The notes beneath the pieces were generated by a model that was given only the letters and a program-made list of their open reading frames with translations, did no database searches and was not told the origin of the DNA. Both the position numbers and the translations under genes were made by a program. Shown here one piece after another: positions 56,406-64,000 of a stretch of DNA of 64,000 nucleotides (position 1 is its first letter; every line of letters starts with the position of its first letter). The stretch lies in NCBI RefSeq assembly GCF_001307195.1, contig NZ_CP012808.1, positions 2,990,270-3,054,269 on the forward strand. Direction: 5' to 3'. This DNA is from Acinetobacter equi (GTDB lineage: Bacteria; Pseudomonadota; Gammaproteobacteria; Pseudomonadales; Moraxellaceae).

Positions 56406-57083
56406 ATGCTTGATTTACCTTTTAACCATACTGTAACGATTATCATTATTACAGTTATTATTCATTTTTAGCCTTTTCAAATCAGCGCTTAATGATCGTT
56501 TAATATTTTGGCCACCGGCAATGCAAAAAGGCCAATATGATCGTTTTATTACTCATGGCTTTATTCATGCCGATGGTATGCATTTACTCTTTAATATGTT
56601 CACCCTTTTCTTCTTTGAAGCATTATTGAAAGTTTCTACCGTCAGTATGCCTATGACATGGGCTTTGTACTTTTTATTTAGGTGGGCCTTATTTTTGCGA
56701 TTTTACCCAGTTATTTAAAACATAAAAATGATACTCAATGGGCAAGTCTAGGAGCTTCAGGCGCTGTTTCTGCCGTTTTATTTGCATATATTCTTTTTCA
56801 GCCTTGGAAACTTATTTTTGTTTCTTCATTCCAGTGCCTGCCATTATTTTTGCTATTTTATACGTTGCTTATAGTATTTGGTCTGGTAAAAAAGGAAATT
56901 CAAAATATCAACCACAGTGCTCACTTATGGGGGGCTGCTTATGGAGTTATAATAACAATTTTAATTGAACCAAAGGTTCTGCTCATTTCTTTAAAGCACT
57001 TTCTCAACTTCCTTTCTAATATTTCAAAACTCAGGGCTTTAATTTCAAAGCCCTTTAAAATACGATCAAATAATTACAATTAG
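56406..57083 (+). CDS. Rhomboid-family protein, second copy (split by indels)
   Basis: Pieces read MLDLPFNHTVTIIIITVIIHF, then LNDRLIFWPPAMQKGQYDRFITHGFIHADGMHLLFNMFTLFFFEAL. They continue with MGLIFAILPSYLKHKNDTQWASLGASGAVSAVLFAYILFQPWKLIFV and a C-terminal part with INHSAHLWGAAYG. The catalytic Ser (GASGAVS) and His (SAHLWGA) are present. About 225 codons are spanned, with at least three single-base frame changes. It differs clearly from the rhomboid at 42.6 kb. Confidence 0.75.
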
Positions 57084-57177
57084 ACTATATTATTGATTGA
57101 TCATAATTACAAATTTTGAAACACCTCTTATAAAAGTTGGTATCTATTGCCACCGCATTTCTAAAGTTTGTAGCGAT

Positions 57178-57197
57178 AATGTATACATCTGTACATT
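57178..57197. promoter_or_regulatory. Candidate operator palindrome before the 57.2-kb gene
   Basis: AATGTA and TACATT form a perfect inverted repeat with an 8-bp spacer, about 30 nt before the ATG at 57227. TGTATACA and TGTACA motifs are embedded. TetR-type repressors bind such sites, but none is encoded nearby. Confidence 0.35.
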
Positions 57198-57226
57198 AAT
57201 TACATTTGTAGACGAGCTATTTTGCA

Positions 57227-58768
57227 ATGACATCATCTTTAGAAGGCTTACAGTTTCCTATTCATTCAAAAACGAATAAAGCCAGCACATCACAAATGGG
57301 AAAAGATATTATAGCTGCGGCATTAGCTAATATTGATCCTGCAATAAGTTTAGAAATAAAAAATGAAAAAAACTGGCGTAAGCAATATCCCAAATACTTT
57401 AAAGCGCTGGTTAAACATGGCATTAAAGATAGCAAATACACCTTAGAAATTGCTAAAAATGGATTAACAAAGGCTCATCAATCTTTTGATTTCTATCACA
57501 ATCAAAATAAACATTCCTTTTCCGATGTCATGACGCTTCCTCACAATGCTTTACATACTTTTAAATTTACTGGTAAAAATGACAAACAACCTGAATGGTA
57601 CGTTCCATATCAAGGTAAAAATTTACAAGGAAGTGAGTTACTTACACAAATCCAAATTTGGGAAAATTTGGGTACGATTGAACCTAGCCATGCAGATGCT
57701 TTACGTGAAGTCATTGCACATCCTGAATGGCTTGATTTATCTGATCGAACAATGGTTTTATTTGGCGCTGCATCTGAAGCAGGGCCCTCACCTGGCTTTC
57801 AAAATGGAAAGCAAATATTGTCGCTGTAGACTTACAAAATGAACGAGTATGGGAAAAAATTCTCACAACAATTCAAAATGGTAATGCCACACTTTATGCA
57901 CCTTCAAAAGAAAATGTAAATCATATAACTGATATGGCAACATTAAAAACCAAGTTAGGTGCTAATCTTTTAACACAAACACAAGATATCGCTCATTGGC
58001 TATTAGAAAATCCAAATCATTTAGATCTTGCTGCAATTGCTTATTTAGATGGTGAAAAACATGTCCGTGTCGCATTGGCAATGGACGCTATTATGGAATA
58101 TATAAGCCAGCACAAAGTAAATACTAGCCTCATGTTTATGTGTACACCTACTGATGTATATGCTGTACCTGAAGAAGTCATTTCCTCAGCACATGAAAAA
58201 TTCAAAAACCGCTCAGCACTAAATAAATTATTAACAAAGAGTATTTCAACAGTAAGTTTCAAACATTTCTTTAATGAAAATAATGATGCACTTATTCAAT
58301 CAAATGACCAAAAATCGTATGGTATAGCAGATTGCTTAGTTGTAGAACAAGGACCTAATTATGCGCTTGCAAAACGCTTACAACAATGGCGCGCAATACT
58401 TGCACGTGCAGAAGGTCAAACGGTAAGCATCAATATCGCACCTTCAACAACAACACATTCTGTTACTAAAAACCCTCTACTTAAAGCTGCATTTAATGGT
58501 GCATCTCTATTTGATGTAGAGGCATTCAAACCAGAAACCACAAATGCGTTAATGGCTGCTCTTTGGATTCATGATTTACGTAATTCAAAATCAGTCGCGC
58601 ACCTCAAACAAAACTTAATCATCCTCTCGAACTTATGATGAGTGGTGCAAATCATGGTGGTTTGTGGCGTGTAGCATATTTAGCAAGAACTGCATTACCT
58701 TTTGCAGCACTTTATGGTTTTGCTAATGAAAAACTCCCCTTAAAGAATTTATTTTCTACAAAAAAATA
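57227..58768 (+). CDS. Uncharacterised protein, possible Rossmann-like dehydrogenase (split by indels)
   Basis: Pieces read MTSSLEGLQFPIHSKTNKASTSQMGKDIIAAALANIDPAISLE..., then RTMVLFGAASEAGPSP, where a glycine-rich turn after a hydrophobic strand suggests a nucleotide-binding fold. The next part, from 57934, is ATLKTKLGANLLTQTQDIAHWLLENPNHLDLAAIAYLDGEKHVRVALAMDAIMEYISQ. The end is LMMSGANHGGLWRVAYLARTALPFAALYGFANEKLPLKNLFSTKK. About 514 codons are spanned with at least two single-base frame changes. I do not recognise the family with certainty. A palindromic operator precedes it, and it ends at a strong terminator. Confidence 0.6.
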
Positions 58769-58782
58769 AAATTCTACAGCAT

Positions 58783-58810
58783 AAAAAACGCTGCGATTGC
58801 AGCGTTTTTT
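58783..58810. terminator. Bidirectional terminator between the unknown gene and pit
   Basis: AAAAAACGCTGC / GCAGCGTTTTTT stem with a GATT loop lies between convergent gene ends. Confidence 0.9.
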
Positions 58811-58835
58811 AACATCTAAGCATTAAATTTCAACA

Positions 58836-60458
58836 TTAGAAAACTTTTAGCAGTAACCAAATAAAAACACCAGATAAACAAATTGTTGCTGGCAATGTGA
58901 AAATCCAAGCAGACAAAATTGTTTTAACCATCTGTAAATTTAAACCAGATTTATTTGCAACCATCGTACCGGCAACAGCAGAGTTTAAAACATGTGTTGT
59001 TGAGACAGGCATACCGAAACCATCAGCAGCAGCGATAGTAGACATCGCAACTAGTTCAGCTGACATACCTTGACCATAAGTCATATGTTGCTTACCAATA
59101 CGTTCCCCCACTGTCACTACAATACGCTTCCAACCTACCATTGTACCCAAGCCTAGAGCAAGCGCTGTCGCAACTTTAACCCATGTTGGAATATATTGAA
59201 GGAATGAATCTAAGCTATTACGATACTCCTTCACAACTTTACATCATCCTTAGACATTGCAGGCAATTGCTCTGCTTTATCTAAACGCTTAAAAGCTGTA
59301 ACACTTAAGTACATATCATTACGTAAATTTGAAACTTCATGCTCAGGAATATTTTTCAATCACCATAATGACCAATTTTATCACCTACATGCTGAGTCAA
59401 GCTTGCTAAAGCAGGAACAACTTCTGGTGTAATGTCCTTAGTTTGAATATATTTAGTGATGATATCTCTTGCTTGAGGATCTGGCATTTCTTCATGCTTC
59501 GGATAAATAATCGTCGCGGTTTGCGCAGATAGACTCTCAAAAGTCTGCAAGTGCTGTTGATCTAGATTTTTATTTAATGAATAAGCAAGTGGCACAATAC
59601 CAATCAGAATTAACATGATTAGTCCCATACCCTTTTGACCATCATTTGAACCATGTGCAAAACTTACACCCGTACAAGTAAAAATCAAAATCGCACGAAT
59701 TAATGGTGGTGGTGGCTTATTCCCTTCAGGTGGCTTAAAAAGCTCTAATTGTTTCTTAAATATTTTTTTCACTAAAAGAAATAAACAGCAGCAAAAGCAA
59801 AACCAATTAAAGGAGAAAACAATAATGCCTTACCAACTTTAATCACTTGTTCTAGGTCAACACCTGATGCACCCAAATCTGAATGCAAAATGTAATTCAT
59901 AATTCCGACGCCTAAGATCGAACCTATTAAGGTATGTGAACTTGAAGCTGGAATTCCTAGAAACCAAGTTCCTAAATTCCACAGAATTGCAGCTATAAGC
60001 ATTGCAAAAAACCATTGCAAAGCCAGAGCCATCACCTGAACCAACCCCATAATCAGCTCTACAGGCAATAATGCAATAATACCGTAAGCAACAGCACCAC
60101 TAGCAACCATTACCCCAATAAAATTACAAAATCCTGCCCACATCACAGCAACAGGAGCAGATAATGCATTTGTATAAATAACCGTAGCTACAGCATTTGC
60201 AGTGTCATGGAAACCATTTACAAACTCAAAACCAAGAGCAATAAATAAAGCTGTTCCTAATAATACTAAAGAATACAAACTTAATGCTGGTACATGTGCT
60301 AAATCACTAGATAATTGAATACCTATATAGATTAACGTAGAGAAAATCAGTGTAAGAAACACTGGAAGAAAAAACTTTGGCGTTGGCACATGAACATTTG
60401 TCGACTTCATTTCGGTCGACTGATGCGCTGAATCAACTGGGTTTTGATTAGAATTCAT
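58836..60458 (-). CDS. pit: Pit-family inorganic phosphate transporter (split by indels)
   Basis: This low-affinity phosphate:H+ symporter of the inner membrane begins MNSNQNPVDSAHQSTEMKSTNVH. The first PHO4 signature is LGFEFVNGFHDTANAVATVIYTNALSAP. It continues ALQWFFAMLIAAILWNLGTWFLGIPASSSHTLIGSILG. The second half carries the matching signature SFAHGSNDGQKGMGLIMLI and ends GTMVGWKRIVVTVGERIGKQHMTYGQG...LLKVF. About 540 codons are spanned; three main pieces are separated by single-base frame changes near 59.77, 59.35 and 59.24 kb. The intact protein is of ordinary length. Confidence 0.88.
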
Positions 60459-60804
60459 GCAAGCAAAAAAGAGGATAACGAATCCACTTATTGTTCAATT
60501 TAATTATGACAATTATATGACAATTGCACGCTTAATAAAGTATTTCCTTCTACTTCTTATCAATTTAACTACTTAATGCTTAAACATTGAGTAAAAAATC
60601 AATAAGTTTCAAATAAATAATTTTATATAAAATAATTTTTCATTATTACTTTATTTTGAAACATTACAAATTATATTCTTCAAAAAAGATCTAATCTATT
60701 TTCTATGACATATCATTACTTTTAATTATTACAATTTTATGAATTAAGATAAAATAGTCTGCAATTAAAATTAAACCCATGTTTTGAAAATAGATCACAT
60801 TTAT
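60459..60804. other. AT-rich gap upstream of pit
   Basis: No supportable ORF, repeat or hairpin is seen in these 346 nt. It should contain the pit promoter. Confidence 0.35.
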
Positions 60805-60972
60805 TTAACTTACTGTTTTATATCTTTTTTGTAAAAGCAGTCGATAAATCTCTTCATTTTCATTTTGAATATTTTGAGTTTTTCATTCATTTCAATAATC
60901 ATTCTATAAAGCTTTTTAATTCTTCTTGATTAACAGAAATTTGAGCATTTTTTTCTCCAAATAGTCAACCAT
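60805..60972 (-). CDS. Small charged coiled-coil-like protein (split by indels)
   Basis: A reading in three frames gives MVDYLEKNAQISVNQEELKSFIE, then MIIEMNEK, then TQNIQNENEEIYRLLLQKRYKTVS and TAA, about 55 residues. The parts keep one amphipathic, Glu/Lys/Gln-rich character. The frame changes fall at A-runs (for example AAAAAAA near the start), the same error type as in neighbouring genes. No family is recognised. It may be a real small gene or chance. Confidence 0.3.
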
Positions 60973-61109
60973 AAAAAATAACCTCTTATTTTTATTCAAA
61001 ATTTATTAAAAACCAACATCATATATTAGTGATATATCAAGTATTATTATATATTCTTACACCTTATTTAATATTTACTTATTCTTTTGTTATCTCATTT
61101 ATAATATAG

Positions 61110-61137
61110 AAATCCCACAAAATGTGGGGATTTTTTT
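61110..61137 (-). terminator. Terminator of the first autotransporter gene
   Basis: AAATCCCACA / TGTGGGGATTT stem followed by a T run on the plus side and an A run on the other, about 20 nt after the gene's stop. Confidence 0.65.
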
Positions 61138-61155
61138 ATGCTTTATACTTCAGTA

Positions 61156-62987
61156 TTACTTACCACCAAATACATAAACACCTAAACGACCGCCAACTTC
61201 ATTACACCCTGCAAAACCTACAGCAGCACTAAAAGATGTACGCCCATCGGCAAACACATTCGCAATACCGACAGCACCAGCACTTTCACCTTTATAATGA
61301 CCAGCACCACCAAAAACTGCAAATTGCCCAGCTCCAATATTTGGAATTTGTTGCTGCGCAGCTAAAGCAATTGCAACACCACGATATGAAGTCTTCTCAA
61401 CTTCATCCATACGATTATTTAATTGTGTAGCTGTTGTATTAAACTGTGTTAAACGTGATCAACTTCTGCAATTTTATTATCCAATTGCTTCGTAGCATTT
61501 CCTACTTCTTTATTAATATTTTCAACAATACTTACACCACCAATTTGGTAGTCCGCGGCATTAATAACACCTGTTGTTGTAATTCCTGAAGCAGTAACTT
61601 CTGTTGACTCTTTTTTATCACCATCAGTTTTTACAACTTCCAAACCATATTTGTTTGACTTATCTTCATTTGTACCAATTATACCAGTTGATACGTATTG
61701 TTCAGTCGTTTTAATAGGATTTTGATTAAACTGCTGATTAAGAATTGTCGTAGAACCATCTGGATTAGTAATCGCAGCCTGAACAACTTGTTGATTTACA
61801 GTTTGTACTGACTCTTTATAAGTAACATTTTTATTAGTTACAGTATTATGGACTTTTGCAATATCATAAACACCTTCAGTATATTCTCCTGTACCTGTAC
61901 GAATATGCGTACCTGCTGTTGGAGTTGTACCAGAATAAGCAGTCAATGAACCATTCGTAGCAACTTCATAATACTTAGATGCTAATTCACGACCAGCATC
62001 ATCATTATAAATTTCAATGATAGTTTTACCATTGATCGTATACTCACGTGTTTTTTTGAACACCACCGAGTGTACTACTGACTAACTTACGATCCACAAC
62101 ACTACCGTCAGTTTTTGTAAAACACCTTTGTTCGATAAATCTGCTAATGCAACACCATTACCAGTCATCATTACGACATTATCATTGTCTCGAGCACTAA
62201 CACCATAAATATTTTTAGATGGATCTAATGCTTGACCTGCAAGGTAAGTACCTGTATTTGCTAAAATACCAGATTGTACATAACGCACATCAGTAACTGT
62301 ATTTGCACCATTAACAAAATCACCAGATACTCGTGTTAATGATCCATCTGGATTTGTAATATAACCATCAACTCCACCATTAGAAGTTAAGCTTGTTCCT
62401 TGATATCCATAAAGTACATGCTCACCATTAACTACTTTGTTTTCATAGCCTGTGACTGCAGTTGCACCTGTTCTACCATCAATCTGACCACCTTTTAAAG
62501 TACTAGCATCAACACTGCCAGTATATGGAACTAAATTATTTCCATCTTTTACAAAGTAACCCGTATATTCACCTGTGATCGGATTTTGAAAACGATATAC
62601 ATCAGTCCCATTTGGACCCGTATATCTAAAAACATCATATTTAATATATATTACCTTGCTGACCTGTTGCAACTAATTGCTGTGAGCCCAAATCAATACC
62701 AATCCAGCGAGTACCATCAGTTGTATTAATATTTAATGTTGGTAAATAGTTATTTGCATAATACTGAACAGTGGTTGTTGAATTTGCTGTAGCTAGCTCA
62801 CCATACACAGGAGCTTGTACTAAAATTGCAACATTATTAGCACCAACCACAGGATTATAAATAATATTTTTATTATGTAGACCTTCGGTTACTTGTACTG
62901 GATTTGCAGTTTGAACCACAACTGCTGCTTGTAAAGAAAAGTAATAAGCCCTAAACTTATTGCCAACACTGTCTGCTGAACCTTCAT
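61156..62987 (-). CDS. YadA-type trimeric autotransporter adhesin, copy 1 (split by indels)
   Basis: This surface protein forms a trimeric barrel in the outer membrane. The best start is 62987 (MKVQQTVLAISLGLITF, with GGAG upstream). The signal peptide changes frame in a T-run near 62937 and continues SLQAAVVVQTANPVQV. The passenger (61449-62940) has stalk repeats such as ITNPDGS(T/L)T and YV(S/Q)(T/S)GI(I/L). The C-terminal YadA anchor reads RMDEVEKTSYRGVAIALAAQQQIPNIGAGQFAVFGGAGHYKGESAGAVGIANVFADGRTSFSAAVGFAGCNEVGGRLGVYVFGGK. About 610 codons is short for the Ata type. Three or more frame changes occur. Confidence 0.8.
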
Positions 62988-63470
62988 AAATCACTCCAAT
63001 TTTTTATATAAATACTGACTTACTCAACTAAAATGTAAATCAGCGATTTTAAAAGGACTCTTTATTTATTATTTAGATTCTCTTCAAAGTCGACCTTTTT
63101 GGTGGTTTGGCAAATAATAATCAAACAGCACTCATTAAATCAATCTAAATTTGATTTATTTTAATTAAACTTAACATTATATTTTTTTAACATGAAAAGT
63201 ATTTAATTAATTATCAATAACTTAAATAAAAATAAAATGTAATTTAAGTTAATCATATTTTTATTTTTAATACTTCAAAATCCAAATATCATTAGATTTT
63301 ATTTACAATCTATATCAACAATCACTTGCTCTTTAAGCATATTAAATAAAATTAGAACACATCATTATTTAGAAAATATTTCATATAAATCACCACCACA
63401 AAAATCAAAAATATCTTATTTAAATTATTATATAAAATAGATCACATTATTTTATTAATTTTTTTCCCAA
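62988..63470. other. AT-rich gap between the two autotransporter genes
   Basis: About 480 nt of extremely AT-rich sequence between the two adhesin genes. It should hold the promoter of the downstream adhesin. No ORF or repeat is convincing. Confidence 0.35.
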
Positions 63471-63499
63471 AAAAAATCCTCACAAAAGTGAGGATTTTT
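63471..63499 (-). terminator. Terminator of the second autotransporter gene
   Basis: AAAAATCCTCAC / GTGAGGATTTTT stem with an AAAA loop lies 19 nt after the gene end. Confidence 0.8.
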
Positions 63500-63517
63500 A
63501 CACATTAACTGTAAATA

Positions 63518-64000
63518 TTATTTACCGCCAAATAAGCAACACCTAGACGACCACCAACTTCATTACCGCCAGAGAAACCTACAGCAGCACTTACAGAAGT
63601 ACGACCATCTGCAAATACACTTGCAACACAGCACCCAGCACTTTCACCTTTATAATGACCAGCGCCACCAAATACAGCAAATTGACCTGCACCAATATTA
63701 GGAATTTGTTGTTGTTGCTAATGCTACTGCGATACCACGATAAGAAGTTTTTTCAACATCATCAACACGGCGGTTTAATTCAGAAACATTATTACTTAAA
63801 CCAGCAAAACCAGATTCTAAGCGATTCAAACTATCACTTACACTCTTGTTACCATTAATCACAACATCACCAGTAGTTTTAATACCAGTTGCAACAACAG
63901 TAGTCTGGTCAACAATATTACCATTTACAGTATTTGTTGCTTGTAGACCGTAAGTATTACTACCATTTCATCAGTAGCAAGAATACCAGTAACTACATTT
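63518..64000 (-). CDS. YadA-type trimeric autotransporter adhesin, copy 2, C-terminal part (split by indels; 5' end outside window)
   Basis: Only the last part of the stalk and the barrel anchor are seen: NTYGLQATNTVNGNIVDQTTVVATGIKTTGDVVINGNKSVSDSLNRLESGFAGLSNNVSELNRRVDDVEKTSYRGIAVALA. Then, after a frame change, come IPNIGAGQFAVFGGAGHYKGESAG and SVSAAVGFSGGNEVGGRLG. The end reads ..GVAY then a frame change and TTTACCGCC, so the final FGGK-stop needs one added T. The anchor is close to copy 1, so the two are tandem paralogues. Confidence 0.8.

Noticed and set aside
56420..56460. Fur-box-like GATTATCATTATTACAG near the second rhomboid
   Set aside because: It lies within the N-terminal hydrophobic coding sequence (TIIIITVIIHF), so the AT-rich match is likely chance.

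Overview
The window looks like a chromosomal segment of an Acinetobacter species (Moraxellaceae). It is AT-rich and carries a gamma-proteobacterial housekeeping set. The block rubA-rubB-estB-oxyR has the order known from Acinetobacter ADP1, and lptM-lysA-dapF-(sseB)-xerC, etfBA, sodB, radA, ppk and mtgA sit in ordinary order. I cannot name the species from the sequence alone.

Layout. 1-2.2 kb: the 3' part of metH. 2.2-4.7 kb: a small accessory island bounded by GC-rich palindromic repeats. It holds an IS3-family element, a SIR2-like (probably anti-phage) gene cut off by that element, and a DUF559 endonuclease-like gene. 4.8-9.6 kb: a one-piece dihydroxyacetone kinase, a glycine-zipper lipoprotein, a retron-type reverse transcriptase with a structured upstream region that may encode its msr-msd RNA, and two small exported proteins. 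9.6-14.7 kb: an unusually long gyrA and etfBA. 15-17 kb: a LysE exporter divergent from an Lrp/AsnC regulator, with an Lrp-box-like palindrome at the regulator's start codon. 17-21.4 kb: xerC, sseB-like, dapF, lysA, lptM. 21.4-24.5 kb: two divergent small-amino-acid transporters, one behind an excellent sigma-54 promoter. 24.6-28.8 kb: a four-gene same-strand phosphonate operon (Fe-alcohol dehydrogenase, OPA-type transporter, LysR regulator, PhnX) with no PhnW, which suggests 2-hydroxyethylphosphonate as substrate. 29-35.4 kb: radA, a Tim44-domain protein, a racemase pseudogene, a DegS-like protease, a Nif3-like protein and sodB. 35.7-39.6 kb: two tRNA-Asn genes, then rubA, rubB, estB, oxyR. 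39.6-52 kb: ppk, mtgA, a rhomboid, an ABC exporter next to a TesA esterase, an exported amidase, a beta-carbonic anhydrase, an alpha/beta hydrolase and an unknown helical protein.

52-64 kb: methyltransferase, TonB receptor with a Fur-box-like site, nfuA, a second rhomboid, an unknown protein, a Pit phosphate transporter, a small unknown ORF and two tandem YadA-type trimeric autotransporters. Every gene here is split by single-base indels, including genes expected to be functional such as nfuA and pit. None of the genes between 4.8 and 52 kb shows this. The simplest reading is poor base quality towards a contig end, not gene decay, so these entries are given as full spans with approximate reading frames.

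The most interesting candidates for new biology are the stand-alone retron, the phosphonate operon, and the repeat-bounded island with the truncated SIR2 gene.
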